DNA from: Actinomycetota bacterium
GTDB lineage: Bacteria; Actinomycetota; Actinomycetes; Nanopelagicales; Nanopelagicaceae
Length of the DNA stretch: 5,051 nucleotides
NCBI GenBank assembly: GCA_947457445.1
Contig: CANGVO010000080.1
Location: forward strand, 1-5,051
Direction: 5' to 3'
Positions 1-5,051 of the stretch are shown piece by piece (position 1 is the stretch's first letter; every line of letters begins with the position of its first letter). Made by a program: the position numbers and the translations under genes. Below the pieces are notes generated by a model. That model had not been told where the DNA came from. It saw only the letters and a program-made list of their open reading frames with translations, and did not search any database.

Positions 1-1574
1 ACGATGCGTTGTTCTTGATATTGAATTGCAAAGAGAAGTTTGTTGAGCAAACCACCCATTGGAACTCCACCTTTACCTGTGTAGGTGTAGTTCTTCTGGC
101 CATTTGCAGATGCATCATCTGGATAATCGAATTCGACTGGAGTATCTGTCTTTGGTCCGCCGATGATTGAGTAATCAGGGACGTTCTCACCAAAATAAAC
201 ACGTGGTTCAAATTTACCAAGACCGGTAGTTGGTGGAAGATCGCCGACCAAGAAGCTTGGTTTTCCATCCGCATCGACTGAATTTCCAAATGCAGAAACA
301 AAACCGAAACCATGTGTGTATACCAAGTGATCATTAATCCAGTTACGACTTGGGTTTCCATCAATATTTAATTCGCGAACCGCAACAACGGCATCACGTT
401 GTACGCCATTTACGGTGTAGCGATCAACATCGAGTGATTCTGGGAATGTGTAATAAGGCTTGATCTGTTGCAACTGGCGGAAAGTTGCAGATAAAACATT
501 TGGATCCATCAAACGGATATTTGCAATTGTTGCCGCATCCGATGCAAGTTGTCCTGAGTTTGTCGAGAGCGTTGCTTGATAATCCTTCATCTCAACATCA
601 GCTAGACCAAAAGCAGCACGCGTCGAATCGATATTGCGCTGAATATATGGAGCTTCTTTAGAAGATTCAGATGGCTTTACTTGAAATTGCTGTACCGCTC
701 CTGGGTATACGCCAGCTATTAAAACAGATGAACCAACCATCAACGCTGTTCCGGCGGCAGGTAAGAGCCATGACTTGCGAACAATATTGGCAAAGAAAAG
801 AAGTGAGCAGATCACTGCAATTGCGGCCAAGATTGATTTGGCAGGAAGTGTTGCATTTACATCGGTGTATGTAAGACCTGTGATTAGTCGACTCTCTTTT
901 AGGGCAAGTGCAAAACGGTCGAACCAGTATGCAACTGCCTTAATGAGAACAATGAGTCCAAGAAGTACAGAAAGTTGAACGCGCGCTGCAACAGTTGTGC
1001 GATCACTGCGAAGTTGTGGGCGAAGACCACCGTAGAGATAGTGGATCGCTGCGCTGGCAAGAGTTGCCAAGATAAGTGTTGAGATCGCCCAGCCAATTAA
1101 AGTTTGGTAGAAAGGCAAACGGAATGCGAAGAATGAGATATCCATATTGAACTGTGGATCTTTAACACCGAAGTCAGTTGAATTCTTAAAGAGAAGCCAT
1201 GAGCTCCACAGTTGAATTCCGCTAGAGCCACCGAAATAGAAGAGAACTACTACTACGCCGGCAAATACCAGTTTGCGAATTGGATCGATGGTTGAGCGGT
1301 AGCGCTCGAGATTATCTGATTCCATCGCCATCGACACGTTAAATGGACGAGAGCGATAAGCAAGAAAAATATTTAGCGAAATGATCGCCGAAGTAATTAA
1401 ACCCGCAACTATAAATAGTGAGATCTTGGTTGTTAGAACCGTTGACCAAACGCCTGTGAAGCCAACTGATTTAAACCAGAGCCAATCGACATAAACACCA
1501 CTAAGAGCGACTAGCGCTCCGGCAATTACTGCCAAAATTATGAAGGTAAGTGCTAGCGGACTTGGCTTTTTCAT
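1..1574 (-). CDS. UPF0182 family integral membrane protein, N-terminal 524 residues (truncated by window edge)
   Basis: The minus-strand frame is open from 1574 to the left edge, giving 524 codons of a family usually about 900-1000 residues long, so the rest lies outside the window. Seven hydrophobic segments are visible at about residues 7-29, 51-73, 102-122, 157-180, 199-218, 247-265 and 269-290; a long soluble, presumably extracytoplasmic region follows. Family-typical stretches include DPQFNMDISFFAFRLPFY (139-156), VYPGAVQQFQVKP (289-301), and further on VYTHGFGFVSAFG and VYFGENVPDYSIIGG. This matches UPF0182 (PF03699), common in actinobacteria; its biochemical function is unknown. Start choice: two ATGs lie in tandem at 1577 and 1574. 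AGGAG (1583-1579) is 1 nt from the first and 4 nt from the second, so I favour 1574. That gives a TGATG overlap with the preceding protease gene and suggests translational coupling. The family call is secure; the exact start is less so. Confidence 0.95.
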   Translation of the reverse strand, partial: MKKPSPLALTFIILAVIAGALVALSGVYVDWLWFKSVGFTGVWSTVLTTKISLFIVAGLITSAIISLNIFLAYRSRPFNVSMAMESDNLERYRSTIDPIRKLVFAGVVVVLFYFGGSSGIQLWSSWLLFKNSTDFGVKDPQFNMDISFFAFRLPFYQTLIGWAISTLILATLASAAIHYLYGGLRPQLRSDRTTVAARVQLSVLLGLIVLIKAVAYWFDRFALALKESRLITGLTYTDVNATLPAKSILAAIAVICSLLFFANIVRKSWLLPAAGTALMVGSSVLIAGVYPGAVQQFQVKPSESSKEAPYIQRNIDSTRAAFGLADVEMKDYQATLSTNSGQLASDAATIANIRLMDPNVLSATFRQLQQIKPYYTFPESLDVDRYTVNGVQRDAVVAVRELNIDGNPSRNWINDHLVYTHGFGFVSAFGNSVDADGKPSFLVGDLPPTTGLGKFEPRVYFGENVPDYSIIGGPKTDTPVEFDYPDDASANGQKNYTYTGKGGVPMGGLLNKLLFAIQYQEQRI

Positions 1575-2374
1575 CATGCTCCTAAGTTAGCGCAACCGCG
1601 CGGGTGATTCGAATTGAGCGCAGTTATCGCCTCTTCTAGGCTCGAAACTGCCGCGATTTTTATTCCTTCTGGGATTTTTGCGATGCCAGGTGCAAGGTCT
1701 TCGCAATTATTTTTTGGCACCAAGAAAAGAGTGGCGCCAGCTTTCTTGGCAGCCAAAATCTTTTCTGCTACCCCGCCAATACTTCCCACCATTCCTTTTT
1801 CATCGATGGTTCCTGTAGATGCAACGACTCTGCCCTTCAAAATATTTCCGGGTGTAAGCAGTTCGACAATGCCGACCGCGAATGCCAACCCACCGCTGGG
1901 GCCGCCAGTTTTGGCCAAAGAGATATCAATATCACTTGGTGCAATTTTTGCCGTATCTAATTGCGGATAGTTTTTGGCTAGATAACTAAGGGCGGCAACT
2001 TTGGCACTTAACTGTGAATCGACCATCTCGGTCTTGGCAAGCTTCTCCTCAATATCGGCGCTACGTCCATCTTTATAGAAGAAGGAACGAGGCATGACCG
2101 AATAATCACTGCGCATCCATGAATAAATTAATTCCGCGCCAGTTACATAAGCCGATGGGTTTGTAATAAGAATCGAGAGTAAGAAAATCTTTCCATCGGC
2201 TGGGTAGAAAGTTGGTGACACCGCAGATTTCTTTGACGGTGTGATGATTTTGGCCAAAACATCTTGGGCATGACCAGGCGTTAGAACTACATAGGGAAGT
2301 GGGGCAAGAAGTGCCAACCCGAAAAAAATTGTTAAGACCAGAGTCGCTAGTCGAGGAAGGCGATTGTGGACCAT
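1574..2374 (-). CDS. Membrane-anchored Lon-like (S16) serine protease, YlbL family, apparently without PDZ domain
   Basis: This 266-aa protein has an N-terminal signal anchor (about residues 9-31) followed by PYVVLTPG (27-34), the family's usual post-anchor motif. The C-terminal half is a Lon-type proteolytic domain (PF05362-like). Its nucleophile is Ser160 in TGGPSGGLAF. The general-base lysine is probably Lys205 in IGGVAEKILAAKKAGA, placed by alignment with the Lon IGGLKEK motif. Cys224 and Cys261, near the C-terminus, resemble a cysteine pair seen in actinobacterial homologues and could form a disulfide outside the cell. Homologues are about 340 residues or more and carry a PDZ domain before the catalytic domain. 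Here the segment after SAKVAAL (123-129) reaches the catalytic domain (DIDISL, 148-153) in under 20 residues, so the PDZ appears absent. There is no AAA+ ATPase domain, as expected for this family. The ATG at 2374 is preceded directly by an in-frame TAA, so it is the most upstream start; no good Shine-Dalgarno is seen. Its substrate is unknown. Confidence 0.9.
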   Translation of the reverse strand: MVHNRLPRLATLVLTIFFGLALLAPLPYVVLTPGHAQDVLAKIITPSKKSAVSPTFYPADGKIFLLSILITNPSAYVTGAELIYSWMRSDYSVMPRSFFYKDGRSADIEEKLAKTEMVDSQLSAKVAALSYLAKNYPQLDTAKIAPSDIDISLAKTGGPSGGLAFAVGIVELLTPGNILKGRVVASTGTIDEKGMVGSIGGVAEKILAAKKAGATLFLVPKNNCEDLAPGIAKIPEGIKIAAVSSLEEAITALNSNHPRGCANLGA

Positions 2375-2399
2375 TTACATCGAGGCCATATCTTTAAAG

Positions 2400-2633
2400 T
2401 TAGCGCTCCACCGGTGGTTGCGCGTCTTCGCCTTCTTCAGGTTTTTCTCCAGCGATCGTAACTTCAGCATCGCGGAAAGAATCTTGAAAGCGCTGGAATT
2501 GGCCAACAGAGCGCGTAGTTTCTGATTCAAATTTTGATTTAAATTGAGTAACCCAGAGAACATATCCCAGCGCACCGATGAGGCCCGCCAACGGGATAAC
2601 CCACCAGATAAGAGCCATAAATGCATTGGACAT
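2400..2633 (-). CDS. Small single-pass membrane protein of unknown function (77 aa)
   Basis: I do not recognise a named family. The protein has a short N-terminus, one transmembrane helix rich in Trp, Leu and Gly (about residues 7-28, ALIWWVIPLAGLIGALGY), a charged, probably helical juxtamembrane stretch (31-57, with QFQRFQDSF), and a Pro/Glu-rich acidic tail (62-77). The frame could begin at 2696, but the segment before MSNAF looks non-hydrophobic and atypical, and a start at 2633 fits a short actinobacterial membrane protein better. MALIWW at 2618 is a further alternative. It is the first gene of the minus-strand cluster and ends 25 nt before the Lon-like protease, so co-transcription is likely. 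It may be an accessory to the protease or the UPF0182 protein, but that rests on position alone. Confidence 0.7.
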   Translation of the reverse strand: MSNAFMALIWWVIPLAGLIGALGYVLWVTQFKSKFESETTRSVGQFQRFQDSFRDAEVTIAGEKPEEGEDAQPPVER

Positions 2634-2646
2634 GTTCGGTAGCCTA
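2634..2646 (-). promoter_or_regulatory. Possible leaderless -10 element for the minus-strand cluster
   Basis: On the minus strand TAGGCT (2646-2641) fits the TANNNT form of actinobacterial -10 boxes and ends 7 nt before the ATG at 2633. That spacing would start transcription at or next to the start codon, as in the leaderless mRNAs common in actinobacteria. No convincing -35 box lies 16-18 nt upstream, and the only SD-like sequence is weak. This site favours 2633 over 2696 as the start, but the motif is short and could be chance. Confidence 0.25.
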
Positions 2647-2676
2647 TCTCTTGTGGGAAGAAATCTCGCATTGGCG

Positions 2677-2706
2677 TTGTTGGAACCAATAAGCAAGAGT
2701 TAAATT
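2677..2706 (+). promoter_or_regulatory. Candidate promoter for the DUF2342 gene
   Basis: TAAATT (2701-2706) fits a -10 box. Upstream lie TTGTTG (2677-2682, 18-nt spacer) or TTGGAA (2680-2685, 15-nt spacer) as weak -35 candidates. Transcription would begin near 2713, giving a very short leader that just includes the ribosome-binding site. The site sits in the 92-bp divergent region shared with the minus-strand cluster, so both directions could be controlled together. Confidence 0.35.
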
Positions 2707-2711
2707 TTCGG

Positions 2712-2725
2712 AAAGGGGGAAGGCA
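2712..2725 (+). promoter_or_regulatory. Purine-rich ribosome-binding site of the DUF2342 gene
   Basis: AAAGGGGGAAGGCA lies directly before the ATG at 2726. It holds a run of five G (2715-2719) and an AAGG (2720-2723), so more than one Shine-Dalgarno register is possible; the G-run is about 6 nt from the start codon. It is notable because a sequence in the 3' intergenic region of the same gene (4129-4140) is its near-perfect reverse complement. Confidence 0.65.
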
Positions 2726-4078
2726 ATGGCTGGTTTTGGATTTATCCCAAATGATCCTGACGACTCCGAAAATTCTGGTGATAATAACCGCCCCGATTTT
2801 GAAGCGATGATGCGCCAAATGCAAGAACAGATGAAAGCGCAATTTGAACAACTAGGAATCAACCCCGCTGGTTTCACAAATCCATTTACAACGCTATTTT
2901 CGCAAACGAGTCAAAGTGGTTCAGGAAGTGAAGGCGTACTCTCTATTTCCACAGCGCGCGAAACGGCAAAGAAATTTGTTTCAGTTCAAGGTCTAAAGCC
3001 GCTTGGCACAAAAGATTTAGATGTCGTTAAAAGTGCTTTTGAGATTTCAGAGGTCTGGCTTGATGAGGCAACTCTCTTCCCCGCTGCTCCAAAAACTCCA
3101 ACCGCGGCAAGTCGCTTGGACTGGGTAAATGACACGATGGCGGGTTGGCATAAAACAATGGAGCCACTTGCTGCTGGATTATCTACTGCAATCTCGAACT
3201 TACTAGATCAGGCGATGAACGCTCAAGGCGGAGAAAATCCGGATGGACAGCCACCTATTGAGATGATCACGATGATGCTGCGCTCGTTCATCGGCACCAT
3301 GATCGCCACACAGCTTGGGCAATCAATTGGCACCTTATCTACAACTGTCACAGGTGCGCATGACGTGGGGCTTGCCTTACTTGATCCAGCGCGGGCCGTC
3401 GTTATTCCAGAAAATATTGAACTTTGGGCCGCTGATTTAGAGATTCCAAAGTCGGAAGTCTTTATTTATCACGCACTTCGCGAAGGCGCAGTCGCTCGTC
3501 TATTTGCTAACAATCCTTGGTTGGTTTCTTATATCCAAAGCGCGGTTGTCGAATACGGCAAGGGAATAAATATTGATATTGATGCCATTCAAAGACAAGC
3601 GCAAGAAGCCTTTGAAAAAGCACAAGAAAATATGGGCGAGGGAGCATCTGAAAACGATGCGATGAGTTTTGCCTTAGATAGCGGAATTTTCACACCAGAG
3701 GAATCTCCAGCGCAAAAAATTGCACTTATGAAATTAGAAACCGTTTTCGCGCTAATCGATGGATGGACTGATGAAATAACCGCTCTTGCCGCCGGCGATC
3801 GTCTGCCGGCTATTGAACAATTGCGTGAAACGTTGCGACGTCGTCGTGCCGCATCATCACCTGCTCAACAGTTATTTTCATCAATGCTGGGATTGCAAGT
3901 TTCACCGAAGCTAACTCGTGAAGCGAGCGCGTTCTGGAAAAAGATTCGCGAAGTAAAATCCATTGCAGATCGTGATCAGATTTGGAGCGGCCTACTTCCT
4001 ACCGCAGATGATTTACTGGATCCTGAGAAATTCTTGGCTAGTACAACAATTCCAGATGACTTATCAGGGCTTATCTAG
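2726..4078 (+). CDS. DUF2342 / Zincin_2 family protein (annotated in databases as zinc-dependent metalloprotease or putative hydrolase)
   Basis: The 450-aa protein opens with MAGFGFIPND and a low-complexity acidic/Met-Gln-rich region (about 10-45). The conserved domain follows from about residue 75: ARETAKKFV (77-85), the DWVNDTMAGWHKTMEPL region (132-148), QLGQSIG (196-202), HDVGLALLDP (212-221), the REGAVARLFANNPWL segment (252-266), LIDGWTDEIT (343-352), GDRLPA (357-362), RRRRAASSPAQQLFSSMLGL (371-390) and a terminal LLPTADDLLDPEKF (423-436). These match the actinobacterial DUF2342 family (PF10103, zincin-like; Rv3195 neighbourhood). No signal peptide or membrane segment is seen, so it is probably cytoplasmic. 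The residues at the expected HExxH-like position read R-E-G-A-V, which casts doubt on zinc catalysis. It has a strong RBS and lies divergent from the membrane/protease cluster, a conserved arrangement. Family confidence is high; the activity is unproven. Confidence 0.9.
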   Translation: MAGFGFIPNDPDDSENSGDNNRPDFEAMMRQMQEQMKAQFEQLGINPAGFTNPFTTLFSQTSQSGSGSEGVLSISTARETAKKFVSVQGLKPLGTKDLDVVKSAFEISEVWLDEATLFPAAPKTPTAASRLDWVNDTMAGWHKTMEPLAAGLSTAISNLLDQAMNAQGGENPDGQPPIEMITMMLRSFIGTMIATQLGQSIGTLSTTVTGAHDVGLALLDPARAVVIPENIELWAADLEIPKSEVFIYHALREGAVARLFANNPWLVSYIQSAVVEYGKGINIDIDAIQRQAQEAFEKAQENMGEGASENDAMSFALDSGIFTPEESPAQKIALMKLETVFALIDGWTDEITALAAGDRLPAIEQLRETLRRRRAASSPAQQLFSSMLGLQVSPKLTREASAFWKKIREVKSIADRDQIWSGLLPTADDLLDPEKFLASTTIPDDLSGLI

Positions 4079-4098
4079 CAATAACTGGCAAGAAAAAG

Positions 4099-4173
4099 CG
4101 AAGTCCCCGGCCGCTAATTTGATTTATCTGCCTTCCCCTTGCAGATAGATCAAACAGTTATCCGAGGACTTCG
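4099..4173 (+). promoter_or_regulatory. Long two-tier stem-loop downstream of the DUF2342 gene (possible 3'UTR regulator or terminator)
   Basis: The outer arms 4099-4110 and 4162-4173 pair over 12 positions with one mismatch (C4107/A4165). The inner arms 4118-4131 and 4141-4154 pair over 14 positions with one G-U, closing a 9-nt CTTCCCCTT loop. Short asymmetric internal loops join the tiers; 4115-4117 can also pair with 4158-4160. The structure starts 20 nt after the DUF2342 stop codon. No T-run follows on the plus strand, but on the minus strand the stem is followed by C then TTTTT (4097-4093), as in an intrinsic terminator. It may end or stabilise the DUF2342 mRNA, or terminate a minus-strand transcript. 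The pairing is directly visible; the function is inference. Confidence 0.6.
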
Positions 4174-4221
4174 TAAGCGCAACTTATGTCCAAATCTGTC
4201 TAGAATCAAATAAATAGAGAT

Positions 4222-4249
4222 TTGACACACCTGTAATTTGCGTTGTAAC
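4222..4249 (+). promoter_or_regulatory. Candidate sigma70-type promoter for the YgjP-like metallopeptidase
   Basis: A perfect TTGACA (4222-4227) is followed after 16 nt by TGTAAC (4244-4249), which matches the -10 consensus at four of six positions. It lies in an AT-rich stretch (about 28% GC over 4201-4260 by hand count). Transcription from near 4256 would give a leader of about 85 nt. The -10 box falls inside the inverted repeat at 4237-4254, so a bound regulator would block it. Confidence 0.45.
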
Positions 4250-4254
4250 GCAAA
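4237..4254. promoter_or_regulatory. Perfect 8-2-8 inverted repeat, candidate operator
   Basis: TTTGCGTT-GT-AACGCAAA is a perfect dyad with 8-bp arms and a 2-bp centre. It overlaps the predicted -10 box of the metallopeptidase promoter. Size and symmetry fit the binding site of a dimeric helix-turn-helix repressor. I cannot assign it to a regulator family, and no regulator gene is in the window. Confidence 0.55.
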
Positions 4255-4267
4255 ATATTTTTCCAGT

Positions 4268-4294
4268 AAATCTCTCAACACGTACTTGAGATTT
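4268..4294 (+). promoter_or_regulatory. Hairpin in the predicted leader of the metallopeptidase gene
   Basis: AAATCTC (4268-4274) pairs with GAGATTT (4288-4294). A second register (CTCAA 4274-4278 with TTGAG 4286-4290) is also available because of the TCTC repeat. The left arm is also complementary to AGAGATTT at 4216-4223, so alternative foldings exist if transcription begins further upstream. The stem is AT-rich and has no T-run, so it does not look like a terminator. Confidence 0.3.
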
Positions 4295-4340
4295 CACCGA
4301 TTTAAATCCATTTTGCGAATTCGAGGAGTACTTTTCATCC

Positions 4341-4931
4341 GTGTCCTTAGATGATGCAGACGAAAATGAGTTAACCCTGCCCGGCATTTCAGAGGGTGAG
4401 ATAATCGTCATTCGCTCAGCAAGGCGAAAGCGAAATATCTCGGCATATCGCCAAGGCGGTCGGATAATCGTTTCGATTCCCGCGCGAATGAGCAAAGCAG
4501 ATGAACATGCGATCGTCCCCGAGATGATCGCCAAGATTCGTAGCCAGGAAAGTTCACGGATTCCCAGCGAAGAACGGCTGATGGAGCGCACAATCGAACT
4601 AATGGCATCCCTAGCCCCAGAGATCACTGCTCGCCCCGCTTCCATTAATTGGCGCACCATGCGCGAGCGCTGGGGATCATGCACCAGCGTTGATCGAACT
4701 ATCCGCATCTCAGACCGCCTAAAGCTTGCTCCGGATTACGCTCTTGATTACGTCCTCTTCCATGAGGCGATCCACCTTGCCCATTTTGACCATGGACCCG
4801 AGTTCACCGAGGTATTAGGGCGATTTGAGGGCGCTGAGCAGGCGAGCGCCTACTTGGACGGGTACGAGGCGGCCGAAAGGGCGTTGGCTGAGCCTGTGGA
4901 GCTAAAAAAATTACGCACAAACGGGGGCTAG
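4341..4931 (+). CDS. YgjP-like metallopeptidase (DUF45, WLM/M48-type) domain protein
   Basis: The 196-aa protein has an N-terminal beta-rich part (about 20-48: IIVIRSARRKRNISAYRQGG, then RIIVSIPARM), a helical linker, and the catalytic region. It shows the signature RERWGSC (108-114), IRISDRLKLAP (121-131), LDYVLFHEAIHLAHFDHGPEF (135-155) and GRFEGAEQ. The HEAIH motif (His141, Glu142, His145) plus His151 give a plausible gluzincin-type zinc site, matching YgjP-like proteins (PF01863). The length is typical. No signal peptide or membrane helix is seen, so it is probably cytoplasmic; the substrate is unknown. The start is GTG at 4341, and no other ATG/GTG/TTG lies in frame between it and the upstream in-frame TGA at 4287. 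GAGGAG at 4323-4328 is 12 nt from the GTG, longer than ideal, so translation may be weak. Its GC is higher than that of the left-hand genes. Its own promoter and operator candidates lie upstream. Confidence 0.9.
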   Translation: MSLDDADENELTLPGISEGEIIVIRSARRKRNISAYRQGGRIIVSIPARMSKADEHAIVPEMIAKIRSQESSRIPSEERLMERTIELMASLAPEITARPASINWRTMRERWGSCTSVDRTIRISDRLKLAPDYALDYVLFHEAIHLAHFDHGPEFTEVLGRFEGAEQASAYLDGYEAAERALAEPVELKKLRTNGG

Positions 4932-4978
4932 TTCAGCGTATTTGAGCGTGGCGAGGGGTATCGTCATGCTTGCACGCG

Positions 4979-4995
4979 TGGGCGCTCAGAGCCCA
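4979..4995 (+). other. Short GC-rich inverted repeat upstream of the last gene
   Basis: TGGGC (4979-4983) and GCCCA (4991-4995) form a 5-bp stem with a 7-nt loop, between the metallopeptidase stop codon and the RBS of the next gene. It is too short, and lacks a T-run, to call a terminator. It could be a leader hairpin or chance. Confidence 0.2.
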
Positions 4996-5015
4996 TTCGG
5001 CGATTGGAGGCAATT

Positions 5016-5051
5016 ATGACAGCAGAGACATACAAGGGTGACGCTTACTGC
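5016..5051 (+). CDS. Start of a small protein, probably a DUF5679-type zinc ribbon (truncated by window edge)
   Basis: Only 12 codons are visible: MTAETYKGDAYC. GGAGG (5006-5010) lies 5 nt before the ATG, an excellent ribosome-binding site, so this is a real start. The YxGxAYC opening resembles my recollection of small actinobacterial DUF5679 proteins, which begin this way and continue with a CxxC zinc-ribbon pair, and which I recall near this locus in other actinobacteria. The cysteine at residue 12 would be the first zinc ligand. The rest of the gene is outside the window, so the family call is tentative. It lies 84 nt after the metallopeptidase stop and may be co-transcribed or have its own promoter. 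Confidence 0.6.
   Translation, partial: MTAETYKGDAYC

Noticed and set aside
671..1096. Several short open frames of 65-67 codons on both strands within the UPF0182 gene
   Set aside because: The UPF0182 reading frame is continuous and shows family motifs throughout; these are out-of-frame by-products.
1614..1970. Plus-strand open frame of 118 codons opposite the Lon-like protease
   Set aside because: It is antisense to the conserved catalytic domain, has a low-complexity Ala/Pro/Ser composition, and shows no family features.
2634..2696. N-terminal extension of the small membrane protein to the ATG at 2696
   Set aside because: The extra 21 residues would run across the divergent promoter region and do not resemble a membrane protein N-terminus; the start at 2633 has a plausible leaderless -10 box.
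2375..2851. Minus-strand open frame of 158 codons across the divergent region
   Set aside because: It overlaps the 5' end of the DUF2342 gene, the promoter region and the small membrane protein in another frame, and shows no conserved motif.
4298..4309. Palindrome GATTTAAATC as a second operator
   Set aside because: A 10-bp AT-rich palindrome is likely by chance in a stretch of about 35% GC, and nothing else marks it.
4184..4708. Minus-strand open frame of 174 codons opposite the YgjP-like gene
   Set aside because: It lies antisense to a gene with clear HEAIH and RERWGSC motifs, is rich in Ser, Arg and Ile without any recognisable domain, and extends into the AT-rich regulatory region. It is a frame shadow.
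4932..5015. Promoter for the last gene (TTGAGC 4942-4947 with CATGCT 4965-4970)
   Set aside because: The 17-nt spacing is right, but the -10 box matches the consensus at only three positions, which is too weak to list as a feature.

Overview
The window looks like a conserved chromosomal stretch from a low-GC actinobacterium. By rough hand count, coding GC runs from about 45% on the left to the low 50s or higher in the gene near the right end. The gene families and order are actinobacterial: a UPF0182 membrane protein and a YlbL-type Lon-like protease are read to the left, divergent from a zincin-like DUF2342 protein. Mycobacteria have the same arrangement around Rv3193c-Rv3195. The modest GC would suit a streamlined aquatic lineage such as the acI/Nanopelagicales group, but that placement is an inference. 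I see no mobile elements, CRISPR, tRNA or rRNA.

Left half (minus strand, transcribed right to left): a 77-aa single-pass membrane protein (2633-2400), then a membrane-anchored Lon-like serine protease (2374-1574), then a seven-helix UPF0182 protein that starts at the protease stop codon (TGATG overlap) and runs off the left edge. The tight packing suggests one cell-envelope operon. The protease keeps its Ser/Lys catalytic pair but seems to have lost the PDZ domain that normally lies before the catalytic domain.

Right half (plus strand): a 92-bp divergent promoter region (2634-2725) precedes the DUF2342 zincin-like gene (2726-4078). A 262-bp AT-rich, structured intergenic region follows, then a YgjP/DUF45 (WLM-type) metallopeptidase gene (4341-4931). 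The first 12 codons of another gene, probably a small DUF5679-type zinc-ribbon protein, lie at the right edge.

The most unusual part is the intergenic region 4079-4340. It contains (i) a long two-tier stem-loop whose pyrimidine-rich loop and upper stem are complementary, over ten contiguous Watson-Crick pairs, to the ribosome-binding site of the DUF2342 gene just upstream, and (ii) a perfect 8+2+8 dyad just downstream of a consensus TTGACA box, which looks like an operator for the metallopeptidase gene. No complete new defence or mobile system is visible. The best candidate for something undescribed is the possible 3'UTR-to-5'UTR autoregulatory pairing.
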